Origin: Paracoccaceae bacterium
GTDB lineage: Bacteria; Pseudomonadota; Alphaproteobacteria; Rhodobacterales; Rhodobacteraceae
Assembly (NCBI GenBank): GCA_027492585.1
Contig: JAPUEK010000022.1
Span: forward strand, 1 to 64,000
Length of the DNA: 64,000 nucleotides
Reading direction: 5' to 3'
The notes beneath the pieces were generated by a model. It worked only from the letters and a program-made list of their open reading frames with translations. It had not been told where the DNA came from and did not search any database. A program made the translations under genes and the position numbers. Below, one piece after another: positions 55,699 through 64,000 of the stretch (within the stretch, counting starts at the first letter, position 1; every line of letters starts with the position of its first letter).

Positions 55699-58600
55699 TC
55701 AGACCAGATCGTAATTGCTGTTGCCGATCCGCAGGAAGATATCCGTCATCCCCGCGCCATCGGCAAGCGTCCAGAGGATGCGGCCCGTGGGGAGATGAAC
55801 GATCTGCGCCTCCGACTGGCTGGCCGAGCCGATGTCGGGCAGACGGATGATTTCCACCCGGAAATCGCTGCGCTGTGCGCCGATGCCGGTGTAGACGAGA
55901 AGATCGCCCTGACTTGCCGAATAGTCGATGACCAGATCGCTGCCCTCCGCTGCCGTGCCGGAGTGGAGGAACTGATCCGCCCCGGCACCGCCCATCAGCA
56001 GGTCGTCGCCCTCGCCCCCCTCCAGCCGGTCATTGCCGGCGCCCGCCCAGAGCGTGTCATTGCCCGCCCCCCCGATCAGCCGGTCCGCCCCGTCGCCGCC
56101 GTAGAATTCATCCGCGCCGCTACCGCCGTCGAGCGTGTCATTGCCGCCCCCCCCCCAGAGCGTATCGCTGCCCTCCCTGCCCAGCAGGCTGTCATTGCCC
56201 GCATCGCCGTCGATCCGGTCGCTTGCCGCAGTGCCTGCCAGCGTGTCATGGCCAAGACCGCCGCGCAGACCCTCGATACTGACGTAAATGTCGCCCTTGG
56301 CATCGCCGGTGTTGAGCGAGGGGGTGAGCAGATCGACCTTCACCGCCTTGGTGGAGCTGGAGTAGACCGCCCAGTCATAGCCGTCGCCGCCCTCCAGCCG
56401 ATCCGCGCCGCCGCCGCCTTCCAGAATGTCGTTGCCGCTGCCGCCGTAAAGCGTGTCATTGCCGCCGGAGCCGAAGAGCACGTCATTGGCACCGCCGCCC
56501 GAAAGGATATCCGCCGCCGCCCCGCCGCGCAGCGTATCCTCGAAAGCAGAGCCGAGGATCGCCTCGATCTCGGTCAGGATATCGCCGAGCGCATCGCCGA
56601 GGTTGCTGGCGGGTTTGGCCAGATCGACCCTGACGGCGGCGGCGGCATCGGCATAGCTGGCCCAGTCGGTCCCGGCGCCGCCGGTCAGCACATCTGCCCC
56701 CGCGCCGCCGATCAGCGTGTCATTGCCGGCCCCGCCGCGCAGCGTATCCGCCCCGTCGCGCCCGGAGATCAGGTCGTCCCCCGCGCCCCCGTCGAAGAGA
56801 TTGGCCGCGCCGTCCCCCGCAAACGTGTCGGCGAAGGCAGAGCCGAGTACCGCCTCGATGCCGAGGAAGACATCCCCCGCCGCGTCGCCGCTGCCGAGCG
56901 CCGGATTGGCGAGATCGACCCGCACCCCGGCCGCTGCGGTGGCATAGCTGGCCCAGTCCGTGCCGGCGCCCCCATCGAGCCGGTCCGCCCCCGCCCCGCC
57001 GATCAGCGTATCATTGCCCGTCCCGCCAAACAGGCTGTCCTCCGCGCCGCGCCCGGTCAGGATGTCGTTTCCCGCCCCGCCGTCGAGCAGGCTCGCCGTC
57101 AGCGCCCCCATCAGCGTGTCATTTTTTGCCGACCCGATGAGCCCCTCGATGCCGATGAAAATATCGCCTGCCGCATCGCCGCTGCCCGCCACCAGCCCGG
57201 CGAGATCGGCGGCGACCGCCTTGCTGGAGGTGGCATAGCTCACCCAGTCCACCCCCGCCCCGCCATCGAGCCGGTCCGCTCCCGCCCCCCCGTCCAGCGT
57301 GTCATTGCCATCGCCACCGAAGAGCTGATCTGACCCGGCCCGGCCAAAGAGCGCATCATCCCCGCCGCCGCCTGCCAGCAGATCGGTGATCTTGGAGCCG
57401 AGCAGCCTGTCGTTGAAGGCGGAGCCGAGGATACCCTCGATCCCGGTATAGATGTCGCCCGCCGCCTCGCCGGTGTTGAGGGTGCGGGTGGTCAGGTCCA
57501 CCACGACTGCCGTTCCTGCTTCGGCATAGCTGGCCCAATCGGTGCCTGCGCCCCCGTCGAGACTGTCGGCGCCTGCGCCACCCGTCAGCGTGTCATTGCC
57601 GGCCCCGCCGCGCAGGGTATCGTTGCCGCCGCCGCCCCAGAGCCGGTTCGCCCCGCCATCGCCGCGCAGATCATCGGCGAAGGCGGAGCCGATCAGCCCC
57701 TCGATCCGCAGGAGCGTGTCGCCCAGAGCCTCGCCGGTGTTGGCGACGGCGCCCGAAAGATCGGCCTTGATCGCCGCGGCGGCATTGGCATAGCTCGCCA
57801 CATCAATGCCCTCGCCGCCGTCGAGCGTGTCATTGCCTGCGCCACCCTCCAGCGTGTCATCGCCGGCGCCGCCGAAAAGCCGGTCCGCCCCGCCGCGCCC
57901 GGTCAGCAGATCGTCCCCCGCCCCGCCCTCCATCTCGTCGGCGGTATCGCTGCCCGCGACGGTATCGGCAAAGGCGGAGCCGATCACCGCCTCGATGGAG
58001 ATCAGCACATCCCCCGCCGCCTCCCCGGCATTGAGCGCCGGGGTGAGCAGGTCGAGCCGGATGCCGCGGGTGGCATTGGCATAGCTTACGCTGTCCATCC
58101 CTTCGCCGCCGTCGAGCCGGTTCGCGCCGGTGCCGCCTTCCAGGGTATCATTCCCGGCGCCGCCAAAGAGCGTGTCATCCCCGGCGCGGCCCTGGAGCAG
58201 GTCATTCCCGGCCCCGCCATAAAGCAGGTTCCCCCCGGTATCGCCGCCAAGCGTATCCGCGAAGGCGGAGCCGATCAGCCCCTCGATCGTGGCGAAAAGA
58301 TCCCCGGCCGCCTCCCCCGTATTGGCGGAAGGGGTGGCAAGGTCGGCACGCAGGCCTGCCGCCGCGCCGTCATAGCTGGCAAGATCGACCCCTTCGCCGC
58401 CGTTCAGAAGATCGGCACCCGTTCCCCCCTCCAGCGTGTCATTGCCCGCCCCGCCGATCAGCGTGTCATCGCCCGCGCGGCCCTGCAACAGATCGCTGCC
58501 CGCCCCGCCGTCGAAGGTATTGGCACTGCCATCCCCCGCCAGCGTATCGTTGAAGGCGGAGCCGAGGACGATTTCCACCCCGATCAGCACATCGCCCGCC

Positions 58601-59775
58601 GCCTCGCCGCTGCCAAGCGACGGGCTGGCCATGTCGAGCCGGACGGCCGCCGTGGCCTGGGCATAGGTCACGGTGTCGATGCCTTCGCCGCCCTCCATCC
58701 GGTCCGCCCCGCCGCCGCCGGAAAGCGTATCATCCCCCGTCCCGCCGAGCAGCGTGTCATTGCCGCCGCGTCCGGTCAGCAGATCGGCCCCGCCACCGCC
58801 ATCCAGCAGATTTCCCCCCGCATCGCCGCGCAGATCATCCGCGCCGGAGGAGCCGCTCACCCCTTCCACCGAGACATAGCTGTCGCCTGCGGCAAGGCCG
58901 GTATTGGCAGCGGGATCGGCAAGATCGACGGTCAGACCCTGCGGGGAATCGCCGTAATCGGCCATGTCGAAACCGGCCCCGCCGTCGAGCAGATCGGCCC
59001 CCGCGCCGCCGGTCATCACGTCATTGCCGGCCCCGCCATAGATCGTGTCATTGCCCGCCGAGCCGGTCAGCCGGTCATCGCCGCCGGCGCCGGGGATCGC
59101 CACCTCCCGCCGGATCTGCCAGACCCAGAGACCCGTCTGGCCGGTGTTGCCGATGGTCTGCGGCAGGGCCAGCAGCGCGGTTTCATTGCCCGAAGCCGCC
59201 AGCGTCACCGCCGCCCCGGTGCCGAGCTTCGTGCCGATCCAGGCGGCCGTCCCGCCGAGCCCGTTCCAGCCGCCTTCCAGATCGCCCGACACCCAGCCGA
59301 TATCCTCATAGCGCAGCACCACGTCGAATTCGCCATTGCTGCGGTCGAAAAGCTGGAGCTGGAAGGTGTTCGTCTCCGTCGCGTTGCGGCGATAGAATCC
59401 GACATCCTGCCAGGTGATGGTGACCGCATCCTCCTGCGGATCGAGGTCGATCCAGACCGGGCCGCTTTCGGCCCCCTCCCCATCCAGCCTTGTATCCACA
59501 TCGGCATGAAAGGCGGCGATGAACGGGGTTGCCAGACCGGCGGGATCGGCCTGGAATCCGGTGATCGCCGCGCCGAAGGACAGAAGGCCATCGGTGCTGA
59601 GAAAGATATCGGTCGCCGGCACAATGGCCCCGCCGACGAAGAAGCCCTGCTCGAAGACCGCAGACAGGTCGAGCCGCAGCGAGCCGTCATCCGCCCGCTC
59701 CATCGCCGTTTCGCCATAACCTGCCGCCCCGCCAAGCCCGGTCCGGGCTGTGCCATTGCCGGTGATCTGCCCCAT
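55699..59775 (-). CDS. Large RTX-type calcium-binding protein with N-terminal nidogen-like domain
   Basis: The protein is about 1358 residues from ATG 59775 (an ATG 24 codons upstream, at 59847, is an alternative). The N-terminal region (about 40-230) fits a nidogen (NIDO) domain: [57 protein letters not shown]. Ten composite repeats of about 97 residues follow, each with several GGxGxDxLxG nonapeptides and a linker with SYA...VRVDL...GDAAGD. The C-terminus is [20 protein letters not shown]-like, without nonapeptides. No signal peptide: type I secretion is inferred, but no transporter is seen nearby. Confidence 0.88.
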   Translation of the reverse strand: MGQITGNGTARTGLGGAAGYGETAMERADDGSLRLDLSAVFEQGFFVGGAIVPATDIFLSTDGLLSFGAAITGFQADPAGLATPFIAAFHADVDTRLDGEGAESGPVWIDLDPQEDAVTITWQDVGFYRRNATETNTFQLQLFDRSNGEFDVVLRYEDIGWVSGDLEGGWNGLGGTAAWIGTKLGTGAAVTLAASGNETALLALPQTIGNTGQTGLWVWQIRREVAIPGAGGDDRLTGSAGNDTIYGGAGNDVMTGGAGADLLDGGAGFDMADYGDSPQGLTVDLADPAANTGLAAGDSYVSVEGVSGSSGADDLRGDAGGNLLDGGGGADLLTGRGGNDTLLGGTGDDTLSGGGGADRMEGGEGIDTVTYAQATAAVRLDMASPSLGSGEAAGDVLIGVEIVLGSAFNDTLAGDGSANTFDGGAGSDLLQGRAGDDTLIGGAGNDTLEGGTGADLLNGGEGVDLASYDGAAAGLRADLATPSANTGEAAGDLFATIEGLIGSAFADTLGGDTGGNLLYGGAGNDLLQGRAGDDTLFGGAGNDTLEGGTGANRLDGGEGMDSVSYANATRGIRLDLLTPALNAGEAAGDVLISIEAVIGSAFADTVAGSDTADEMEGGAGDDLLTGRGGADRLFGGAGDDTLEGGAGNDTLDGGEGIDVASYANAAAAIKADLSGAVANTGEALGDTLLRIEGLIGSAFADDLRGDGGANRLWGGGGNDTLRGGAGNDTLTGGAGADSLDGGAGTDWASYAEAGTAVVVDLTTRTLNTGEAAGDIYTGIEGILGSAFNDRLLGSKITDLLAGGGGDDALFGRAGSDQLFGGDGNDTLDGGAGADRLDGGAGVDWVSYATSSKAVAADLAGLVAGSGDAAGDIFIGIEGLIGSAKNDTLMGALTASLLDGGAGNDILTGRGAEDSLFGGTGNDTLIGGAGADRLDGGAGTDWASYATAAAGVRVDLANPALGSGDAAGDVFLGIEAVLGSAFADTFAGDGAANLFDGGAGDDLISGRDGADTLRGGAGNDTLIGGAGADVLTGGAGTDWASYADAAAAVRVDLAKPASNLGDALGDILTEIEAILGSAFEDTLRGGAAADILSGGGANDVLFGSGGNDTLYGGSGNDILEGGGGADRLEGGDGYDWAVYSSSTKAVKVDLLTPSLNTGDAKGDIYVSIEGLRGGLGHDTLAGTAASDRIDGDAGNDSLLGREGSDTLWGGGGNDTLDGGSGADEFYGGDGADRLIGGAGNDTLWAGAGNDRLEGGEGDDLLMGGAGADQFLHSGTAAEGSDLVIDYSASQGDLLVYTGIGAQRSDFRVEIIRLPDIGSASQSEAQIVHLPTGRILWTLADGAGMTDIFLRIGNSNYDLV
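56000..59060 (-). repeat. About ten tandem ~291-bp coding repeats in the RTX gene
   Basis: The recurring coding motif for IEGLIGSAF (variants) occurs near 56265, 56548, 56838, 57131, 57421, 57692, 57978, 58269, 58562 and 58855. Most spacings are 283-293 bases, with one of 271. The repeats code for the same 97-residue composite, so unequal recombination could change copy number. Confidence 0.85.
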
Positions 59776-59961
59776 CTCGGCCCCCGTTTCCACCGCAGAC
59801 AGTCTTGGCCTGCAAGGTGAAGGAAGACTTAAGGGGAAAATCATCATCTCTATGATTTCATTATAATTATCCGGAAGAACCGCTTTCCTGCCGCAAAGGC
59901 TCCCCGCTTGCGTCGCCCCCGGCCTTCAGGGTCGGAGGCGGGTGTTCAGGGGTGGACGGCT

Positions 59962-61434
59962 GTGCAATTTCGGGTGGTTTCAACCTATCTGGCCAATACG
60001 CTTGGCTTTTCAGCCATCGCCGACGGGCTCGCGGTGGTGGAGCAGGGCGGTTATGCCCGGCTGGTCTATGCCCAGCGGGGCGGCAGCCAGTTGGGGGTGA
60101 TCGACCTTGGAGCGGCCGCGGCGCCCGCCGCCGATCCGGGCGATCCTGTCGTGGGCCAGGCGGCCACGGGCGCTCTGGCGGTGCAGGCGACGACGGGTTT
60201 GCCGCGCGTCTATGTCACCAACGCCTGGTCGGTGCCGCTGCGGGCCGCGCCGCTGGCGCAATCGGCGACCACGGCCTCTCCGGTCAATGTCGGCTCCAGC
60301 CTCGGTGCGCTGTCCGGCGTCACCGCCTTCGAGATCATCGAGCGCGGCGCCACCGACATCGCCGTCGTGGCGCAGCGCGGGGTGGAGGGGCTGCGGATCT
60401 TCACCCTCTCGGATGGGGGGGCTCTGAGCCTTGTCGGCAGCATCAGCGACGGACCGAAGGCCTATGTGCAGGAGGTCAGCGATCTGGCGAGCGTCACGGC
60501 CGGCGGACAGAGCTATCTGCTCGTGCTCTCGGCGCTCGAAAACGGGCTGACGAGCTATCAGATCGGCGCGGCGGGGCAGGCGGTCTTCATCGACACGCTC
60601 GGGATGCGCGACGGGCTGGCGGTCAACGGGCCGGTGGCGATGCAGGTGGCAAAGATCGGCGGGCAGGATTTCGCGGTGATCGCCGCGACCGGCTCTTCCT
60701 CCTTGTCCGTGGTGCGGGTCAATCCGATGGGGGTGCTGTTCCAGACCGACCATGTGATCGACGACCGCTCCACCCGGTTTGCCGATGTGGCTGCCCTCGA
60801 CATGTTCGTGGCGCAGGACCGGGTTTTCGTCGTGGCGGCGGGCAGCGATGCCGGGGTGACGGTGCTGGAGCTGCTGCCGGGGGGGCGGCTGATGCCTTAC
60901 CTCAGCGTGGCGCTCGAAAGCGGGGCGGGCATGGCCAATGTCACCGGCATCGCCGCGCATATGCTGTCGGCGACCCGTGCGGCGCTGCTGCTGAGCGATG
61001 CGCGGGGCGACCGGATCAGCCATTTCGAGCTGGACCTGGGCAGCCTTGGTCAGATCATCACGGCCAACGGCGGGGTGGTGACGGGAACCGCGCTCGACGA
61101 CCGCATCCTCGGCTCCGCTGCGGCCGAGACCTTGCAGGGCGGGGCGGGCAATGACTGGATCCATGACGGCGGCGGGGCGGACCAGTTGCGCGGCGGGGCG
61201 GGGGCGGATGTCTTCGTCTTTGCCCGCGACGGGGCGGTGGACCGGGTGCTGGATTTCGAGCGGGGCATCGACCGGCTCGATGTCAGCGACTGGGGCCGGA
61301 TCTACGGGATAGAGGCGCTGACCATCGCCTCCACCAGCACCGGGGCGGTGGTGAGCTATGGCAATGAGCAGCTTGTCCTCACCTCCTCCACCAATACGCC
61401 GCTGACCCTGACGGCGGCGGATTTCCTCTTCTGA
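59962..61434 (+). CDS. Secreted beta-rich protein with C-terminal RTX repeats
   Basis: About 490 residues from GTG 59962 (AGGGG nine bases upstream; an in-frame TTG at 59908 is less likely). The first 360 residues look like a beta-propeller or repeated beta-sheet domain (DGLAVVEQGGYARLVYAQR, ITDVAVVAQRGVEGLRIF-like repeats). The C-terminal region has RTX units (LQGGAGNDWIHDGGG, LRGGAGADVFVF) and ends with a short hydrophobic tail ...LTAADFLF, typical of type I-secreted proteins. It is divergent from the large RTX gene. Confidence 0.85.
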   Translation: MQFRVVSTYLANTLGFSAIADGLAVVEQGGYARLVYAQRGGSQLGVIDLGAAAAPAADPGDPVVGQAATGALAVQATTGLPRVYVTNAWSVPLRAAPLAQSATTASPVNVGSSLGALSGVTAFEIIERGATDIAVVAQRGVEGLRIFTLSDGGALSLVGSISDGPKAYVQEVSDLASVTAGGQSYLLVLSALENGLTSYQIGAAGQAVFIDTLGMRDGLAVNGPVAMQVAKIGGQDFAVIAATGSSSLSVVRVNPMGVLFQTDHVIDDRSTRFADVAALDMFVAQDRVFVVAAGSDAGVTVLELLPGGRLMPYLSVALESGAGMANVTGIAAHMLSATRAALLLSDARGDRISHFELDLGSLGQIITANGGVVTGTALDDRILGSAAAETLQGGAGNDWIHDGGGADQLRGGAGADVFVFARDGAVDRVLDFERGIDRLDVSDWGRIYGIEALTIASTSTGAVVSYGNEQLVLTSSTNTPLTLTAADFLF

Positions 61435-61513
61435 GCCAAGCTGTTTGCACTTTACGAACGCTTTGGAACGCGGCAAGACACCGCTGGCGCGAAGGCTTCG
61501 GACGGAAAAGACG

Positions 61514-62497
61514 ATGCAGCATGTTCTGGTGACGGGGGGGGCGGGATACATCGGCTCCCATGCCTGCAAGGCGCTGGCCGGGGTGGGGTTCATCCCGGTT
61601 GCCTTCGACAACCTTTCGACCGGCTGGGCGGAAGCGGTGAGGTTCGGCCCGCTCGTGCAGGGCGATCTTCTGGACCGTGCGGCGGTGGAGGCGGCCTTTG
61701 CCCGCTATCGCCCGGTGGCGGTCATGCATTTCGCGGCGCTGTCGCTGGTCGGCGATTCGATGAAGGACCCCGGCCGCTACTGGCGGGTGAACACCGGCGC
61801 GGCGCTCAATCTCATCGAGGCGGCGGTGGCGCAAGGCTGCCTGAATTTCGTCTTCTCCTCCACCTGCGCCACCTATGGCGATCAGGACGGGGTGATGCTG
61901 GACGAAACCACGCCGCAGCGCCCGATCAATGCCTATGGCGGATCGAAGCGCGCCATCGAGGACATGCTGCGCGATTTCGGCGCGGCCTCGGGGTTGCAGC
62001 ATGTGATCTTCCGCTATTTCAACGTCGCGGGGGCGGACCCGGAGGGGGAGCTGGGCGAGCAGCACCGGCCGGAGACCCATCTCATTCCTCTGATGCTCGA
62101 TGCGATCGAGGGGCGGCGCCCGGCGCTGACCCTGTTCGGCACCGATTACCCGACACCGGACGGAACCTGCGTGCGCGATTACGTCCATGTCTCCGATCTG
62201 GTGCAGGCCCATGTGCTCGGGCTGCAATGGCTGCTCGACGGGCGCGGCAACCGGGAATTCAACCTCGGCTCCGGGCGCGGCTTCTCGGTGAAAGAGGTGA
62301 TCGAGGCCTCGCGCCATGTCACCAACCGCGCCGTCCCGGTGATCGAAGGGCCGCGCCGGGCGGGGGATGCGGCATCGCTCGTCTCCGGCTCGCAGCGTGC
62401 GGTGGAGGAACTGGGCTGGCGGCCGGAACGCTCCACCCTCCAGCAGATGATCTCCGACGCCCATGGCTGGAGCCAGAAGCCGGGCTACAGCCGCTAG
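61514..62497 (+). CDS. galE: UDP-glucose 4-epimerase
   Basis: The 327-residue short-chain dehydrogenase-type enzyme interconverts UDP-glucose and UDP-galactose. The Rossmann motif is GGAGYIGSHA (8-17); the catalytic Ser/Thr is in FSSTCATYG, and the Tyr-x3-Lys pair in NAYGGSKRAIE. GGAAAAG precedes ATG 61514. It extends the set of nucleotide-sugar genes (ugd, manC) in this region. Confidence 0.95.
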   Translation: MQHVLVTGGAGYIGSHACKALAGVGFIPVAFDNLSTGWAEAVRFGPLVQGDLLDRAAVEAAFARYRPVAVMHFAALSLVGDSMKDPGRYWRVNTGAALNLIEAAVAQGCLNFVFSSTCATYGDQDGVMLDETTPQRPINAYGGSKRAIEDMLRDFGAASGLQHVIFRYFNVAGADPEGELGEQHRPETHLIPLMLDAIEGRRPALTLFGTDYPTPDGTCVRDYVHVSDLVQAHVLGLQWLLDGRGNREFNLGSGRGFSVKEVIEASRHVTNRAVPVIEGPRRAGDAASLVSGSQRAVEELGWRPERSTLQQMISDAHGWSQKPGYSR

Positions 62498-62535
62498 GCG
62501 GGACTATTCGGCGCGGGGAGCCCCCTGGTCGGGCG

Positions 62536-62594
62536 CCGGAGGGGTTTTGCACCCCTCCGGACCTCCCCGCAGGATATTTATGGCAAGATGAAGG
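62536..62594 (+). repeat. Dispersed GGATATTT repeat, copy 6, with a CCGGAGGGG hairpin
   Basis: 44 bases (62536-62579) are identical to the copy at 42998. It then ends in ATGGCAAGATGAAGG, the other right-end type. It lies between the convergent galE and carbon-nitrogen hydrolase genes. Confidence 0.8.
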
Positions 62595-62647
62595 GGGGAG
62601 GGGGCCTTGCGCCGGGTTGCGGCCTCCTGCCTGACCGGCGACCGGGT

Positions 62648-63445
62648 TCAGACGGGTTTCGGTTCCGGTGGCGGGACCGCAACGAGATCCTGCCGCTGGG
62701 TGGAGAGCCGGTCCGGGTCCGGCGGCGGCAGGTCGGCGATCAGCAGTGCCGGTCCCTGACCCGCGCGGGCCAGCACCTCGCCATGCGGGCCGCAGATGAC
62801 CGAGCCGCCGGCATAGGTCAGATCGCCCTCCCGGCCGCAGAGATTGGCGTAGAGGATCGACAGTCCGTGATTGGCGGCCATGGCCGGCACCGTCGCTTCG
62901 GCGACATGGGTGAAGGGCAGCATGTTGGCCGTCGGCACCAGCAGCATCTCGCAGCCGGCCGCCGCGAGGGTTGCGACATGGGGGGCGAATTCCACATCGT
63001 AGCAGATGAGGATGCCGGCAAGGCGGCCGGCTATCTCCACCGTGCAATAGCGCTCGCCGGGATGGTAGAAGGCCGCCTCGCGCGGGCCGTAAAGCTGGAT
63101 CTTGCGGTAATGGGCCAGTTCCGCCCCGTCCGGTCCCATCACCACGGCGGAATTGTAGACCTTGCCGCCGTCGCGCTCCGCATAGCCGAGGATCAGCGCG
63201 CAACCCGCCTCGCGGCAGAGCATGGCTGCCGCCCGGTGCCAGTCACCGCCGCGCGGCTGGGCGAGCGCCGCCAGACGGTCGGAGTTGTAGCCGGGCAGAT
63301 AACATTCCGGCGCGACGAGCAGCTTCGCCCCCGCAGCCCCGGCGGCCCGCAGGGCGGGAGCGAGGCTCATGAGCCCGGCCTGGGCATCGCCGGCCGGGGA
63401 GGGGCCTTGCCAGAGGGCCACGCGGAAGGGGGTGGGGTCGGGCAT
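62648..63445 (-). CDS. Carbon-nitrogen hydrolase (nitrilase family)
   Basis: The 265-residue enzyme has the catalytic Glu47 (VAPECYLPGY), Lys115 (YRKIQLYG) and Cys148 (GILICYDVEF). The family includes amidases, N-carbamoylputrescine hydrolases and omega-amidases; the substrate is not assigned. ATG 63445 has GAGGGAG upstream; the preceding in-frame GTG is unlikely. Confidence 0.9.
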   Translation of the reverse strand: MPDPTPFRVALWQGPSPAGDAQAGLMSLAPALRAAGAAGAKLLVAPECYLPGYNSDRLAALAQPRGGDWHRAAAMLCREAGCALILGYAERDGGKVYNSAVVMGPDGAELAHYRKIQLYGPREAAFYHPGERYCTVEIAGRLAGILICYDVEFAPHVATLAAAGCEMLLVPTANMLPFTHVAEATVPAMAANHGLSILYANLCGREGDLTYAGGSVICGPHGEVLARAGQGPALLIADLPPPDPDRLSTQRQDLVAVPPPEPKPV

Positions 63446-63571
63446 CACGGGCTCCCTCTCTGTCCGGAGCCAGAATGTCGGAGGCAGCGGGTCTTGTCAC
63501 CGGGGAGACCGGCGGAGGCACTCCGGGAGCGCAGGAAGCTGCCGATAGCGTTTTGAACCGAAGGGGGAGGA

Positions 63572-63648
63572 TGGTGGCGAGGGAGAGATTTGAACTCTCG
63601 ACCCCACGATTATGAGTCGTGTGCTCTAACCAACTGAGCTACCTAGCC
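63572..63648 (-). tRNA. tRNA-Met (CAU), elongator
   Basis: Read on the minus strand it has GGCTAGG acceptor start, D-arm AGCTCAGTTGGTTAGAGC, anticodon CAT (63612-63614) in a 7-base loop, T-arm with TTCAAAT and encoded CCA. The overall sequence is close to E. coli elongator tRNA-Met. Acceptor positions 4 and 69 form a U-C mismatch. Confidence 0.95.
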
Positions 63649-63740
63649 ACTGACGCGGTGAATAGGGCGGGGGGCGGGGGAGGTCAAGGGGGAATCTCCC
63701 TTGGTTGTGAGGAGCTCCGGAGCGCGCGCCGGGCTTTGGC

Positions 63741-63787
63741 CGGGGCCTCCGGCGGGGATATTTGAGCACAGGGGATGGGCAGGGGCC
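63741..63787 (+). repeat. Dispersed GGATATTT repeat, copy 7 (GAGCACAGGGG variant)
   Basis: CGGGGCCTCCGGCGGGGATA is followed by TTTGAGCACAGGGGATGGGC, matching copy 1 (10927) on the right side. It lies in the 199-base gap between the tRNA and the terminal partial gene; nothing else was found there. Confidence 0.75.
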
Positions 63788-63847
63788 GCGGGTCTGGGCG
63801 GCACGGGTCTGAGCGGCACGGGCCGGATCAGCACGGGAAGGGCGCCG

Positions 63848-64000
63848 TCACCGCGCGATGCGGGGGCGGCCGGAGGCGGTGACGGTGACGGTGCCTTCGA
63901 GGAACATCGCGCGGCCTTCCACATCCGCCTCGCGCAGGTCGCGGCTCATCGTCAGGCGCAGATCCTCGGCCCCGGCGGCGCGGGCGCGGGCGGAGGTTTC
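63848..64000 (-). CDS. C-terminal 50 residues of an unidentified protein (continues outside window)
   Basis: The frame is open from the window end to a stop at 63848-63850. The visible part contains LRLTMSRDLREADVEGRAMF and LEGTVTVTASGRPRIAR. I do not recognise the family from this fragment. Codon use is like the neighbours. Confidence 0.6.
   Translation of the reverse strand, partial: ETSARARAAGAEDLRLTMSRDLREADVEGRAMFLEGTVTVTASGRPRIAR

Noticed and set aside
55795-57333. Open frame of 512 codons on the plus strand
   Set aside because: Antisense to the RTX repeats; its regular pattern only mirrors those repeats.
56000-59060. Regular repeats taken as a CRISPR array
   Set aside because: The period is 291 bp, the repeats are coding and have no spacers of constant length.
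63572-63648. tRNA-Ile (CAU, lysidine-modified)
   Set aside because: The D-arm, anticodon arm and variable region match elongator tRNA-Met more closely; tRNA-Ile(CAU) sequences differ there.

Overview
The window is one continuous stretch of GC-rich, densely packed bacterial chromosome. The gene set points to an alphaproteobacterium, most likely Rhodobacteraceae (Rhodobacterales): phosphatidylcholine synthase, a ruvC-ruvA-ruvB to ybgC-tolQRA-tolB-pal-cpoB-tilS-ftsH run, an fhs / chorismate mutase / folD group, DUF484-xerC next to priA, a DUF1127 protein and a DUF2793 protein. I see no rRNA operon, CRISPR array, insertion sequence or integrase other than the housekeeping XerC. Genus and species cannot be fixed from what is visible.

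Layout. 0-7 kb: the 3' end of trpB with a terminator, two small exported proteins and a membrane-anchored LuxR-type regulator, a DUF2237 protein, a flavin monooxygenase and a large DUF2339 membrane protein. 7-14.7 kb: truncated haemoglobin, ileS, ogt, a DMT transporter, then the leftward operon DUF484-xerC-pcs. 15-20.8 kb: priA, a cluster of very short ORFs, msrA, prmA and a DUF1127 gene. 21-34.2 kb: Holliday-junction genes ruvCAB, the Tol-Pal envelope system, tilS and ftsH. 34.1-38.6 kb: a tam-like methyltransferase, a MOSC protein and one-carbon folate genes (fhs, folD) with a chorismate mutase between them. 38.7-42.6 kb: a LytTR membrane regulator and a DNA-damage helicase/phosphoesterase pair. 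43.2-50.2 kb: a YmdB-like phosphoesterase, two DMT transporters, an SLC13 permease, yebC and the divergent argP/argO pair. 50.3-52.6 kb: a translationally coupled four-gene cassette of phage-like surface-fibre proteins. 52.7-62.5 kb: an envelope polysaccharide and secreted-protein region (ugd, manC, two divergent RTX-type calcium-binding proteins, galE). The end holds a carbon-nitrogen hydrolase, an elongator tRNA-Met and the 3' end of one more gene.

How the parts fit. Most of the window is core housekeeping: translation, recombination and replication restart, envelope integrity, proteolysis and C1 metabolism. The accessory signal is concentrated at 50-62 kb. There a stand-alone fibre/spike-like cassette (DUF2793, a phage-type structural protein, an 80-aa protein, a poly-glycine protein) lies directly upstream of nucleotide-sugar genes and two probable type I-secreted repeat proteins. 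It resembles a receptor-binding module of a gene transfer agent or domesticated phage, without any other phage genes beside it.

Two other patterns stand out. A short intergenic repeat built around GGGGATATTT occurs seven times. In two copies it forms a head-to-head inverted pair whose arms differ by a compensatory base-pair change. Right after tolA, and overlapping it by one base, is a second secreted copy of the TolA C-terminal domain standing alone.
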